64,000 bases of DNA, from positions 124,001-188,000 of the forward strand of contig PIZK01000003.1 of NCBI GenBank assembly GCA_002835545.1. The letters run 5' to 3'. The notes below the pieces were generated by a model that saw only the letters and a list, made by a program, of their open reading frames with translations, made no database searches and was not told the DNA's origin. This DNA comes from Alteromonadales bacterium alter-6D02. GTDB taxonomy: Bacteria > Pseudomonadota > Gammaproteobacteria > Enterobacterales > Psychrobiaceae. Shown here piece after piece: positions 26,364 through 35,474 of the stretch. A program made the translations under genes and the position numbers. Position 1 is the stretch's first letter. Each line of letters opens with the position of its first letter.

Positions 26364-27599
26364 TTATAACGCTAAGAATAAACCTGCTAGTGTTGCACTC
26401 ATCAGGTTCGACAGACTACCCGCTGCAACTGCCTTTAAACCTAAGGTTGCAATTTCTTTACGACGACTCGGTGCCATAGCGCCTAAGCCACCGAGTAAGA
26501 TGGCAATCGAAGATAAATTAGCAAAACCACATAATGCAAAGGTAATGATTGCTTGTGATTGTTGCGACAATGACTCTCGCATATTCATAAAGTCAATATA
26601 AGCAACGAATTCATTGATCACTAGCTTTTGTCCGATGAAGCTACCCGCTTGGACAGCTTCGTGCCAAGGAACACCAATTAAGAAAGCTAATGGCGCAAAC
26701 ACGTAACCAAGCAATAACTGGATAGTGATATCTTCATGGCCCATTAATCCCGCTACGTACCCGACCATACCATTCATTAAGGCAATCAAACCGATAAAGG
26801 CAAGTAACATTGCGCCAACATTGAGCGCTAACTGTAAGCCTGACGCCGCGCCAGAGGCCGCTGCATCAATTACGTTGGCAGGCTTTTCTTCTTGTTCATC
26901 TTCTTTATATTCATCTTTAGGCGTTTTGGTTTCAGGCACAATTAATTTTGCCATTAATAAACCACCCGGCGCAGCCATAAAAGAGGCGGCAACTAAATAT
27001 TTTAATTCGACACCTAGCGAGGCGTAACCAGCGAGAACCGACCCTGCTACTGACGCTAAACCACCAACCATGACGGCAAACAGCTCAGAGCGCGTCATGC
27101 CTGCGATGTAAGGACGCACTACCAATGGCGCTTCTGTTTGGCCTACGAACACATTGGCTGTTGCTGAAAGTGACTCTGTGCGGCTAGTGCCAAGCGCTTT
27201 TTGTAGTAAGCGACCAAAAATTTGCACAACCTTTTGCATGATGCCTAAATAATAAAGTACAGCGATAAACGATGAGAAAAAAATGATAATAGGTAAGACT
27301 CGAAGCGCGAAAATAAAGCCGTTATCACCAAATAGCTCAAACATTTTGCCACTAACTAATCCACCAAAGAGGAAGTTTAAGCCAGCTTGAGCGCTATCGA
27401 TAACCGCTTGTACGGCGCCAGAGATTCCTTCGAGTACACTTTGCCCAGCAGGGATGTATAGTACGAATGCACCTAAACTTGCCTGAATGAGAAAAGCAAC
27501 TATGACGGTTTTTAGATTAATTGCTTTACGGTTTTCCGAAAGGAGTATGGCAATTGCTATTAAGCTGATGATGCCAATAATGCCCATTAAAACACTCAT
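26364..27599 (-). CDS. Concentrative nucleoside transporter (NupC/NupX family)
   Basis: A 411-residue inner-membrane carrier of the CNT family, which imports nucleosides with protons or sodium. It has three N-terminal helices, then the first core motif VFVGQTEAPLVVRPYIAGMT (GQTEAP binds nucleoside and ion, as in the Vibrio cholerae transporter) and the second motif IGQKLVINEFVAYIDF near residue 320. A charged insert rich in Lys and Glu lies near residues 225-245. The C-terminal LSNLMSATLAGLFLAL is typical of NupX-like members. It has the full length and no missing core block. No nucleoside catabolism genes are nearby, so it is a single-gene unit. Confidence 0.93.
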   Translation of the reverse strand: MSVLMGIIGIISLIAIAILLSENRKAINLKTVIVAFLIQASLGAFVLYIPAGQSVLEGISGAVQAVIDSAQAGLNFLFGGLVSGKMFELFGDNGFIFALRVLPIIIFFSSFIAVLYYLGIMQKVVQIFGRLLQKALGTSRTESLSATANVFVGQTEAPLVVRPYIAGMTRSELFAVMVGGLASVAGSVLAGYASLGVELKYLVAASFMAAPGGLLMAKLIVPETKTPKDEYKEDEQEEKPANVIDAAASGAASGLQLALNVGAMLLAFIGLIALMNGMVGYVAGLMGHEDITIQLLLGYVFAPLAFLIGVPWHEAVQAGSFIGQKLVINEFVAYIDFMNMRESLSQQSQAIITFALCGFANLSSIAILLGGLGAMAPSRRKEIATLGLKAVAAGSLSNLMSATLAGLFLAL

Positions 27600-27853
27600 T
27601 CAATATTCCCCGTGGGTTTGAGTTTAGTTATAAAAAATGTGGCGCAGATAATGCCTGTTTGTTTATTAGATAGCAATAAATTGCCTTATTTAGCATTAGG
27701 TGCGCTGGCTATAGTAACCACTTATACAATTTAAATCTGACTATCTGCTTTTTTATTGATGAATCCTTGAATAGCTTCACAAAAATACACTCCGAACTTG
27801 TTAAATACTGTGTCGGAAAAAGTGCATTGGAGTATGTTACAGTAACACCGTTT

Positions 27854-27859
27854 TATAAT
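27854..27859 (+). promoter_or_regulatory. -10 element TATAAT before elaA
   Basis: A consensus TATAAT 20 bases upstream of the TTG start, followed by AAGGA at 27869-27873. It predicts a very short 5' leader and supports the TTG start. Confidence 0.45.
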
Positions 27860-27879
27860 GATAAAATTAAGGAAGCACT

Positions 27880-28347
27880 TTGGCTATTCAATGGCAAGTA
27901 TTTACGTTTGAGCAACTCACTACACATCAACTTTACCAATTACTTCAGTTGCGTGCGGAAGTTTTTGTTGTGGAACAAACATGTTTTTACCAGGACTTGG
28001 ATGACAAAGACACTGTCGACTCAACGCTTCACCTGTTGGGCTACCAATCAGATGAAAGGGGGCAGTTAACATTGTGTGCTTATAGCAGAGTTCTGGCTCC
28101 CGGAGTATCTTATGACGGGCACGCCAGTATAGGTCGTGTGGTCACTAAAGCTTGCGTAAGAGGTGAGCGAGTGGGGCATGAGTTAATTAAGGAGTCTTTA
28201 CTTTTAACTGCCAAGCATTGGCCAAAGCTACAAGTGAAGATTTCTGCACAGACACATTTGCAATCCTTTTATCAGCAACACGGTTTTAACCCTGTATCAG
28301 AGGAATATTTAGAAGATGATATTCCCCATATAGCAATGTCGACATAA
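27880..28347 (+). CDS. elaA: GNAT acetyltransferase ElaA
   Basis: A 155-residue GNAT-fold acyltransferase whose sequence follows Escherichia coli ElaA along its length: LYQLLQLRAEVFVVEQTCFYQDLDDKD, then IGRVVTKACVRGERVGHELI with the acetyl-CoA binding R-G-x-x-V-G-x-x-L loop, then AQTHLQSFYQQHGFNPVSEEYLEDDIPHI. The substrate of ElaA is not established. Translation probably starts at TTG 27880, with AAGGA six bases upstream and a TATAAT close before it. No in-frame ATG is available nearer the conserved start. It is convergent with the c-di-GMP enzyme gene, 39 bases apart. Confidence 0.9.
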   Translation: MAIQWQVFTFEQLTTHQLYQLLQLRAEVFVVEQTCFYQDLDDKDTVDSTLHLLGYQSDERGQLTLCAYSRVLAPGVSYDGHASIGRVVTKACVRGERVGHELIKESLLLTAKHWPKLQVKISAQTHLQSFYQQHGFNPVSEEYLEDDIPHIAMST

Positions 28348-28386
28348 TCGGTTAATCAGAACGGGGTATTTTAAAAGCCACGTCAA

Positions 28387-30786
28387 TTAGCTTGTTGGTA
28401 ATGGTTGCAGGCATGTGCTAAAGCAAGGCGTTTTCTTTATATTTTTTGTTCTAGCTGAATGGCGTTGGCTCATAAACTGGGCTAAGTTTGTGCTATCAAG
28501 CGGCTTGGCGTGGTAATAACCTTGTGTTAGTTCACAACCGTTTTTAGCGAGCCACTCGATAGTGACCGAGTCTTCGACTCCTTCAGCAATTGTTGTCATA
28601 TTAAGTGCCTTTGCCATTTTAATAATCGCTCTAACCAATTTTTTTGACTCATGGTTATCACTGATAATGCCAAGTATAAAGCTCCGATCAATTTTTAATA
28701 CGTCGATGGGAAAATCCTGTAATAATGATAACGAAGAAAACCCGGTACCAAAGTCATCAAGTAACACTTTGACACCCAGTTGACGGATCTCTAGCAGGTG
28801 CTGTTTGGCCATTTCTTTATTTTCAATAAGTGCCGATTCAGTCAGTTCAATTGCAAGTAAGTTTGCGGGTATGTGATGTCTGTGAAGAGCCTGTTTTATT
28901 TGTGTAACAATGTGTGGTTTAGTCAACTGGTACGGTGAGACATTTAAGCTGATATAAGGGCAATGATCTTCCCCATACTCTTCAATCCAGTGTGCTAGCT
29001 TTTCACACGCGCGGCTAATTGCCCATGAGCCTAATTGATGAATAAAACCGTTTTCTTCTGCAATTTCAATAAAATGATTTGGCATTATTAAACCATGCTT
29101 TGGGTGCTGCCAGCGGCATAAAGCCTCAAATCCACATAGTTGCTCTTGGGCTGAAACAATGGGTTGGAAGTGAAGTTCAAGTTGATTATGTTTTATACTT
29201 TTGGCTAGACTCGTTTCAAATTGCTGCTTATCAACCAATCGTCTGTACATTTCATTGGTATAAGAAATAATCTGCCCGCGACCTTGTCTTTTGGCTTCAT
29301 ACATCGCGATGTCGGCATTTCTTAAGACATCATCATACTTTGTATGAGGTTTGATATTTTCAAGAATACCAATGCTAGCACCAACGCAATATTGTCGCTG
29401 ATCGATAATATATTCCTTAATTAAGTTGTTAAGGATGCGTTGTGCAATCTTTGTTATTTCATTGGGAAAGTGATGACCATGAATGATTAACACAAACTCG
29501 TCACCACCAAATCTAAAAATATCATCTAATTCACGAGCGCTGTTTCGTAAGCGATCAGCTACTTGTTGTAGTAAGCGATCACCAACTAAATGCCCCATGG
29601 TGTCATTAACTTTTTTAAAGTGATCTAGGTCTATGAATAGCACGCTAAAAGTAGTAAATTCTTGCTCTTTTACACCGTGTAATCGCTGTTGCAAAATTTG
29701 ACTTAGTGCCTGCTTATTATAGAGCTGTGTCAGTTCATCATGGTTTGCTTGATAACGTAAAGACTTAGTTCTCTCGCTAACAAGCTGGTTTGCCCAGCGG
29801 ACTCTGTTAAGACTCATCCAGACATAGAAGCTTAATGACAGGGTTAAAAAAATCACGACACTCGCCCCGCTTAGTGCATAGGCGTTAGCTCTCGAATCAA
29901 CGTTGTGCTTGGAAAACTCGATATGCCAAAGTTGGTTGGCAAAAGGTACGGTTTTCTTTAAGTTTTGGCTAATCTCATGGTTAGTACAGGTATCACATGT
30001 TTGGTACCAAGAAGAGTCATATAGTAAGTGTTGCTTATTTTGATCACTATAGATAACGAGCCGATAATCATGAGAAAGCGTTAACTCACTAAACAAGGTA
30101 TCAATGAACTGATTGAGCATGATGATACCGCTGATATAGCCTCGATGATCGCCTGAACTATCGAAGATAGGTTTTAATAATCTAACGCCAATATCGTCAT
30201 TTTTATCCTTAAAACTTGAACTCACCATGCTATGAGTGTGTAAAGCATTTTGCATGGCGACTGAAACTGAACAGCTATGACCAAGTTGTAACCCTAACTC
30301 ATGCCCTAAACTATCTTGAGGTTCGGAGTATAAAACAGGAAATCTTTGTGATGTTCTTAGGTCATCACAAGCACTTTGCGCAGAGGGGAAATGAATACGA
30401 TAGTCAAAAATACCACTTGACCGAACACTTTGTTCAAACTGTGTTAGTTCAGACTCTTTGACTAAAGGAGCCCACTGTACGCCTTCTAACCCTGTATTAG
30501 TTAGCATTTCGGTATTAATGAGCTTGGCAAAACTCTCTTTGCTAAGATCTGGGGCAATAGTGAGCAAACTATCCGTCGCTAAGAAAATCTTTTCGATAGC
30601 GTAAATGGAGCGATTTAGGTTTGTTACTTTATCTTCGAAAGAGGCTTCAAATACATGATAGTTATATTGAGACTCATAATAAATAACGGTCCAAAATACA
30701 GAAAAAGATAATGCAGAACCACATATCCACATTAATAATATTACGTAATAACGACTCAACAGAGACATCCACTTATTTACAATCAC
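28387..30786 (-). CDS. CHASE-GGDEF-EAL bifunctional c-di-GMP enzyme
   Basis: A 799-residue membrane sensor enzyme for cyclic di-GMP. Two membrane helices (about 14-34 and 305-327) flank a periplasmic CHASE-type domain (about 45-290, with LEGVQWAPLV). The GGDEF domain (about 350-510) has RFGGDEFVLI and an inhibitory site RELD five residues before it, so it should synthesise c-di-GMP under product control. The EAL domain (about 530-775) has GFEALCRW, LNVSPYQL, IELTESALIE, LLDDFGTGFSSLS, LKIDRSFI and AEGVED, the full metal and catalytic set, so it should also degrade c-di-GMP. Which activity dominates is unknown. Its promoter region is shared with the Fur-box gene on the other strand. Confidence 0.92.
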   Translation of the reverse strand: MIVNKWMSLLSRYYVILLMWICGSALSFSVFWTVIYYESQYNYHVFEASFEDKVTNLNRSIYAIEKIFLATDSLLTIAPDLSKESFAKLINTEMLTNTGLEGVQWAPLVKESELTQFEQSVRSSGIFDYRIHFPSAQSACDDLRTSQRFPVLYSEPQDSLGHELGLQLGHSCSVSVAMQNALHTHSMVSSSFKDKNDDIGVRLLKPIFDSSGDHRGYISGIIMLNQFIDTLFSELTLSHDYRLVIYSDQNKQHLLYDSSWYQTCDTCTNHEISQNLKKTVPFANQLWHIEFSKHNVDSRANAYALSGASVVIFLTLSLSFYVWMSLNRVRWANQLVSERTKSLRYQANHDELTQLYNKQALSQILQQRLHGVKEQEFTTFSVLFIDLDHFKKVNDTMGHLVGDRLLQQVADRLRNSARELDDIFRFGGDEFVLIIHGHHFPNEITKIAQRILNNLIKEYIIDQRQYCVGASIGILENIKPHTKYDDVLRNADIAMYEAKRQGRGQIISYTNEMYRRLVDKQQFETSLAKSIKHNQLELHFQPIVSAQEQLCGFEALCRWQHPKHGLIMPNHFIEIAEENGFIHQLGSWAISRACEKLAHWIEEYGEDHCPYISLNVSPYQLTKPHIVTQIKQALHRHHIPANLLAIELTESALIENKEMAKQHLLEIRQLGVKVLLDDFGTGFSSLSLLQDFPIDVLKIDRSFILGIISDNHESKKLVRAIIKMAKALNMTTIAEGVEDSVTIEWLAKNGCELTQGYYHAKPLDSTNLAQFMSQRHSARTKNIKKTPCFSTCLQPLPTS

Positions 30787-30849
30787 TCATTCTCCTGCAT
30801 TTGATGTGACCGAAAATCAATGCTGTACATCATAAAGTAAAAATGATTA

Positions 30850-30868
30850 AATGCAAACTATTATCATT
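30850..30868. promoter_or_regulatory. Fur-box-like site before the iron-binding protein gene
   Basis: AATGCAAACTATTATCATT fits the pattern AATGATAATnATTATCATT at all but three of its defined positions, with the right half perfect. It overlaps a possible -10 TATTAT (30859-30864) and ends 17 bases before the ATG. Confidence 0.6.
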
Positions 30869-30885
30869 TGTGTTTTTGGTTTTTA

Positions 30886-31902
30886 ATGTATCGATTAGTA
30901 TGTGTTGGGTTGTTGATGGGGGCACTATTGCCTCGTTTTAGTATGGCCAAAGATCAGGTAGTCAATGTTTATTCATTTCGTCAGGCTGAATTAATTAACC
31001 CTATTATTGAGCAGTTTACCCAAGAAACGGGCATTAAAGTGAATGTTGTTAGCGGAAAGGCAGACGTTCTATTGCAGCGATTAATCAAAGACGGTGAAGA
31101 TAGTTTTGCTGATGTGCTATTGACTTCGGATGTTGCCCGATTAGAGGGCGCAAAAACACTCAATTTATTACAGCCTATTCCATCGAACAATATCCTAGAA
31201 AATGTACCTAAGCAATTAAGAGATCCTGACGGCCACTGGGTAGGATTGTCAGTACGAGCAAGAGCAATTTTCTATTCGAAGGAGCGAGTGGCTATTGATG
31301 CTATTACGAGTTATCAAGACTTAACAGACCCTCAATGGCAAGGTAAAATTTGTGCTCGCCAAGGAGGACATTTTTATAACCGTTCTTTGGTCGCAAGTTT
31401 CATTTATAACTACGGTAAAGCGTGGAGTGAGAATTGGATTAAAATGTTTGTGAAGAACTTAGCCATGCGCCCACACGGTGGGGATCGAGATCAAATACGA
31501 AAGGTCAGTAATGGTCAATGTGATCTCGCGATAGCCAATAGCTATTATTATGGGATGCTGTCTGCCAGTAAGAAACCTGCTGACCGTAGAGCCTATGCTA
31601 ATGTCGGCATTATTTTTCCGCGAGATAATGCCTTTGGAACGCATATTAACATTAGTGGTGTCGCGATAACTCAGGCTGCTAAAAATAAAAAAAATGCCAC
31701 GCAGTTTATCGAATTTCTAACAACAAAACGAGTGCAAGCGCTTTACGCTAAATTAAATTATGAGTACCCAATTAGGCAAGGGGTTAACCCTAATGGATTG
31801 CTATCATCTTGGGGAGCGCTCTCTGGCGATGCTGATGCTGTGTTACATCTAACCAAATATCATCAATTGGCTAATGAAATGATTAGTAAGAGTCATTGGT
31901 AA
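30886..31902 (+). CDS. Iron(III) ABC transporter substrate-binding protein (FbpA/FutA-like)
   Basis: A 338-residue periplasmic ferric-iron-binding protein. After a signal peptide (about residues 1-20, ending SMA) the mature chain opens VVNVYSFRQAELINPII, the FbpA/FutA N-terminus. Ligand tyrosines are visible in NSYYYGML near residue 225, and TGIKVNVVSGKADVLLQRL is also typical. The frame extends to a TTG at 30868, but that start would lie inside the Fur-like box and lengthen the signal peptide, so I use ATG 30886; no strong ribosome-binding site is visible. The permease and ATPase genes are absent here. The Fur-like box supports expression in low iron. Confidence 0.88.
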   Translation: MYRLVCVGLLMGALLPRFSMAKDQVVNVYSFRQAELINPIIEQFTQETGIKVNVVSGKADVLLQRLIKDGEDSFADVLLTSDVARLEGAKTLNLLQPIPSNNILENVPKQLRDPDGHWVGLSVRARAIFYSKERVAIDAITSYQDLTDPQWQGKICARQGGHFYNRSLVASFIYNYGKAWSENWIKMFVKNLAMRPHGGDRDQIRKVSNGQCDLAIANSYYYGMLSASKKPADRRAYANVGIIFPRDNAFGTHINISGVAITQAAKNKKNATQFIEFLTTKRVQALYAKLNYEYPIRQGVNPNGLLSSWGALSGDADAVLHLTKYHQLANEMISKSHW

Positions 31903-31962
31903 ACGTGAAGTTACCCAGAGCGATAACATTAAATATAATGATCTAAGCCCCTATTTCTTTTA

Positions 31963-31981
31963 GATAATATGTTACATTATC
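31963..31981. promoter_or_regulatory. Inverted repeat GATAAT-N7-ATTATC
   Basis: Perfect 6-base arms around ATGTTAC, 53 bases before the next start codon. The outer hexamers equal those of a Fur box but the centre does not, so its binding protein is uncertain. Confidence 0.35.
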
Positions 31982-32034
31982 GATATAACGCATTACTATG
32001 ATTAATGCAGTAAAAGAAAGGTTAGGAGTCTCTT

Positions 32035-32508
32035 ATGCATCAAGAGTTTCATGCTCGGGACTGGATTGCTTTAGTTAATAAAGTTCTACATCAAACGGGT
32101 CACTCTCGAAGTCATATTAAAAAAGTCTTAAAAGTCACAGACTCTGAGGTTGTGTTTCTCACTTGTAAAGGTGCAACGATTGTCGCACCTACCTTTAACA
32201 GTATTCATGGTCACGGTATTGGCTTTTTGTCTTTACTACGAGTTGCAAATTCATCTCATCAACCACAATGGAATGCTGAAACGGGAGAGCCTGAACATCA
32301 CTGTCAATTGTTGGTCAAAAACCATCATAATTTTACACCATTACTGTATCCGTCGATTAGGCAAGTTAATCATTGGCTGGCTCGGCAATACGGTGACAAG
32401 GGGGGATTACATCGAGCTCCCTTTGAAGATGATATTGACAAAGGATATATTGGACGCTATCCGGCTATAGTCGATATACAGCGTCAGTTAAGTTACCCTG
32501 TGGTTTAA
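32035..32508 (+). CDS. His-rich hypothetical protein
   Basis: A 157-residue soluble protein that I do not recognise. It has no signal peptide or membrane helix. Fourteen of its residues are His, including SIHGHGIGF, PEHHCQLL and NHHNF, with a single Cys next to a His pair. This could reflect metal binding, but no known site pattern is seen. The C-terminal half (WLARQYGDKGGLHRAPFEDDI) is more charged. A ribosome-binding site AGGAG (32025-32029) supports the ATG. It is followed after 23 bases by the DUF4136 lipoprotein gene in the same direction, so they may share a transcript. The upstream gene encodes the iron-binding protein. Confidence 0.6.
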   Translation: MHQEFHARDWIALVNKVLHQTGHSRSHIKKVLKVTDSEVVFLTCKGATIVAPTFNSIHGHGIGFLSLLRVANSSHQPQWNAETGEPEHHCQLLVKNHHNFTPLLYPSIRQVNHWLARQYGDKGGLHRAPFEDDIDKGYIGRYPAIVDIQRQLSYPVV

Positions 32509-32531
32509 TAGGTATAGAGGTTAAATAAAAA

Positions 32532-33101
32532 ATGATTAAGATTAAATGGTTACTTATAATAGTTGCTTTAATGTTGGTTGGTTGTAAATCAACACCAAAC
32601 TATGATTATGATCGTAGTGTTAATTTTGAAAAAATTAACACATATGCATGGGTGGTAGAGTCAAAATCGCAGGATAATGGTGATAATTTTTATACCAGTG
32701 ATATTAACCAAAAAAGGATAGTTACAGCGATAGACAGGGAGTTACAGAGTAAAGGTTTTCGAAAGGTTGCACCCAACGAAGCTGATGTGATGGTGAACTA
32801 TCAAACAGTGATAGATACGAAACGTGAACGCGATTTAACGACAACCCATCCTTATTATTGGAGCTTTGGTTATGGCTATCATCACTCGCATTTAAATTGG
32901 CACATGAACTTAAATAGTGCTCAAAGAGAGTATAAAGCGGGTACATTGATTGTTGATTTCATTTCAGCTAACAAAGAACTGATTTGGCGCGGGGCCGAGC
33001 AATCGCGTCTAAGTGAAAAATCAACACCGTTAAAACGTGAGCAAAAAATTAATGAGGCGGTACAAAAAGTACTGGTTAACTTCCCGCCGCAATTCCAGTA
33101 A
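32532..33101 (+). CDS. DUF4136 lipoprotein
   Basis: A 189-residue lipoprotein: the signal MIKIKWLLIIVALMLVGC places the acylated Cys at residue 18. The mature part follows the DUF4136 pattern, with DYDRSVNFEKINTYAWV, then IDRELQSKGFRKVAPNEADVMVNYQ, a Tyr/His-rich turn (YYWSFGYGYHHSH) and GTLIVDFISANKELIWRGAEQSRL. Family members are exported proteins without an established function. A bidirectional terminator follows, and slyD converges from the other side. Confidence 0.85.
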   Translation: MIKIKWLLIIVALMLVGCKSTPNYDYDRSVNFEKINTYAWVVESKSQDNGDNFYTSDINQKRIVTAIDRELQSKGFRKVAPNEADVMVNYQTVIDTKRERDLTTTHPYYWSFGYGYHHSHLNWHMNLNSAQREYKAGTLIVDFISANKELIWRGAEQSRLSEKSTPLKREQKINEAVQKVLVNFPPQFQ

Positions 33102-33132
33102 TTAATAGAAAGGCTGAACGATATTTTTAAAT

Positions 33133-33162
33133 AAAAAAACCTTGCGTCAGCAAGGTTTTTTT
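33133..33162. terminator. Bidirectional terminator between the DUF4136 gene and slyD
   Basis: Stem AAAAAAACCTTGC/GCAAGGTTTTTTT around a GTCA loop; symmetric A and T runs suit both convergent genes. Confidence 0.92.
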
Positions 33163-33201
33163 ATTGCGTTCTCTACCACATTTTTTGTGGCTTGAATCAG
33201 G

Positions 33202-33687
33202 TTAGTGATCGTGATCGCAATCACCGTGGCCATGTAAGTGGCCGTGTTCAATTTCTGTTGGTGTTGCGTCACGTAATTCAACAACTTCAACTTCAAAGTG
33301 CAATGTTTGACCAGCAAATGGGTGGTTCCCGTCAACAGTAACAAACTCTTCATTTACATCCACCACTGTCACAGGCATTGGGCCTTGGTCAGTGTCTGCT
33401 GTAAACTGCATGCCTGGCTCTGGATCTAGGCCAGCAAAAGCATCAGCAGGAACCTGTTGCTTTAAACCGTCGCTGTATTCGCCATAACCATTTTCTGGTG
33501 TTACGGTAACATTTAGCTTATCGCCAGCTTGTTTACCTTCTAACTCAGATTCTAACCCAGGGATCATTGTGTTATGACCGTGCAGATAACTCATTGGGAT
33601 GTCACCAAATGAGTTTTCAATTTCCTGCTGGTTGTCGTCTGTTAAACGGTAGTGGATGCTCACCACGATATTTTTTTCGATTTGCAT
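33202..33687 (-). CDS. slyD: FKBP-type peptidyl-prolyl isomerase SlyD
   Basis: SlyD is a cytoplasmic prolyl isomerase and chaperone that also delivers nickel to hydrogenase maturation. The 161-residue chain has the FKBP domain split by the IF chaperone insert: PMSYLHGHNTMIPGLESELEGKQAGDK, then the insert (about 72-125, VTPENGYGEYSDGLKQQVP onwards), then NHPFAGQTLHFEVEVVELRDAT. The metal-binding tail HGHLHGHGDCDHDH is present but much shorter than in Escherichia coli. It lies 53 bases after aceK on the same strand and might be partly co-transcribed with it. Confidence 0.95.
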   Translation of the reverse strand: MQIEKNIVVSIHYRLTDDNQQEIENSFGDIPMSYLHGHNTMIPGLESELEGKQAGDKLNVTVTPENGYGEYSDGLKQQVPADAFAGLDPEPGMQFTADTDQGPMPVTVVDVNEEFVTVDGNHPFAGQTLHFEVEVVELRDATPTEIEHGHLHGHGDCDHDH

Positions 33688-33740
33688 GAGATTTTCTCTA
33701 AAGTAAATATTCTCGTAAGTTTACCTTAATTTGAGCCCGT

Positions 33741-35474
33741 TTAACTAGCGTTTATCATTGTTCGCTTTGATTTTCGACTTAATCGTTGGCGACGACGATA
33801 TGGCAATACACTGGCGTAGGTACCTGTCGCAATATTTTGTTGGAGTTTACGCCAATAGGCAGGGTCGAGTAGCTCAGGATGACGCTTCATAAAACTCTTT
33901 TTAACTTCTTTACGCCCTAGCATAAAATGAGCAAACTCTTGAGGAAATACATCGAATTCACCCACGCTGTACCAAGGCTCATCTGAGATAGCTTGCTCAT
34001 AGGTCGTAGCCTTGGGGATCTCTCTAAAGTTACATTGACTCATGTACCATATTTCATCGTAATCATAAAAGATAACGCGGCCGTGACGTGTCATGCCAAA
34101 GTTTTTGAACAGCATGTCTCCGGGAAAGATATTTGCAGCGGCGAGCTGCTTTATGGCACTACCATATTCATCAATCGCTTTAGTGATTTGTTGTTCGTTG
34201 GCTTTTCGTAAAAACATATTGAGCGGGATCATTCTTCGCTCAGTATATAGGTGCTTAATAATAACTTGTTCATCGGTCAATTCCACAATTGACGGCGCAA
34301 CCTTGAGCAACTCATCGAGTAGCTCTTGAGAAAAACGGGCTCGTGGAAAACTAAAGTTACTAAACTCCTGCGTATCGGCCATTCGCCCGACGCGGTCATG
34401 TTCCTTAACGAGTTGATATTTCTCTTTAACAATTTTCTTTGATACGGTTTTTGGCGGTTCGAACTTATCTTTAATAATTTTAAACACAATATCAGCGGAA
34501 GGTAGGGTAAACACCGACATCACCATGCCCTTAATCCCTTCAGCGAGTACGAATTGGTCGTCACTATTCTCTAAGTGTTCAATATATTGACGATAAAACT
34601 CTGTCTTACTGTGTTTAAGAATACCCAATGAAGCCCATAATTCATAAATTGGCTTGTGTGGCATCAGTTCGTGTAGATAAGCTACTAATTGTGATGGCTT
34701 TGGATGGTTGACCATGAAATAAGCCCGGGCAAAACCAAAGATGATACTAATATCATCCCAGTCTGTTAAAAGAGCGTCAAAATAGAGCGCACCTTTCTCG
34801 TTATTTAATATCGAAAGCACAAAAGGTCGGTCTCTTTTTCCACGCATTCGGCCGATAAGATATGCCGCTTTGTTACGATAAAAAACAGCTTTAATTAATT
34901 CGATACTGTCAAACTCACAGCTTTTCACAAAAGGTTGTAATTGTTTCCTGATCAGGGTTATATCGCGGTCTAAATCCTCCCAAGGAAGATTAAACTTGAA
35001 CTTATCAACTAACTGCAATAAACACGTTGAAATGATTTGTTCGACAGGCACGATGTGGCAAAGCGAATTACGGTCGTAATGGAGCGTATTTTGACAGCTC
35101 GTTTTAATGAAAAGGTGGCGCTCACTTATACCACGATGCCGAAATAGGCGTGAGAATATGGAGTTAAAAAATGTTTCTGCTTGTTCAGCCTGCGGGTGTC
35201 CCTTGATTAGCTTACTATAATGAGCTTTAGAACTTTGCCAGAATTCGGTTGACACATCAGGCTGCTCTAATTGATAGCATAAATGCAAGGATAAATCAGA
35301 TATCATCGAGTCATAGGCAGTAATACGTTGTTTCGAAGCATGTTGAACCCCATGCCAATCAGCTTGTTCAAAGCGATGTTGGGAGTCTTGGGTTATTTGA
35401 CCGAACTTACGATAACTTTGCTCAAATCCTTTGAGAATCGTATCGGCGAGTAACGTGGCTTCGATGATGGCCAT
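33741..35474 (-). CDS. aceK: Isocitrate dehydrogenase kinase/phosphatase AceK
   Basis: AceK phosphorylates and dephosphorylates isocitrate dehydrogenase, steering isocitrate into the glyoxylate bypass when cells grow on acetate or fatty acids. At 577 residues the length is normal. The regulatory half is followed by the kinase-like domain with RRMIPLNMFLRKANEQQITKAI, then NIFPGDMLFKNFGMTRHGRVIFYDYDEI (catalytic and metal-binding Asp residues) and FPQEFAHFMLGR. The aceBA genes for malate synthase and isocitrate lyase are not in the window, so aceK is separate from the operon seen in Escherichia coli. Identification is firm. Confidence 0.95.
   Translation of the reverse strand: MAIIEATLLADTILKGFEQSYRKFGQITQDSQHRFEQADWHGVQHASKQRITAYDSMISDLSLHLCYQLEQPDVSTEFWQSSKAHYSKLIKGHPQAEQAETFFNSIFSRLFRHRGISERHLFIKTSCQNTLHYDRNSLCHIVPVEQIISTCLLQLVDKFKFNLPWEDLDRDITLIRKQLQPFVKSCEFDSIELIKAVFYRNKAAYLIGRMRGKRDRPFVLSILNNEKGALYFDALLTDWDDISIIFGFARAYFMVNHPKPSQLVAYLHELMPHKPIYELWASLGILKHSKTEFYRQYIEHLENSDDQFVLAEGIKGMVMSVFTLPSADIVFKIIKDKFEPPKTVSKKIVKEKYQLVKEHDRVGRMADTQEFSNFSFPRARFSQELLDELLKVAPSIVELTDEQVIIKHLYTERRMIPLNMFLRKANEQQITKAIDEYGSAIKQLAAANIFPGDMLFKNFGMTRHGRVIFYDYDEIWYMSQCNFREIPKATTYEQAISDEPWYSVGEFDVFPQEFAHFMLGRKEVKKSFMKRHPELLDPAYWRKLQQNIATGTYASVLPYRRRQRLSRKSKRTMINAS

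Noticed and set aside
27767-28069. Open frame overlapping elaA in another frame
   Set aside because: It has no recognisable domain, and the overlapping ElaA frame matches a known family along its whole length.
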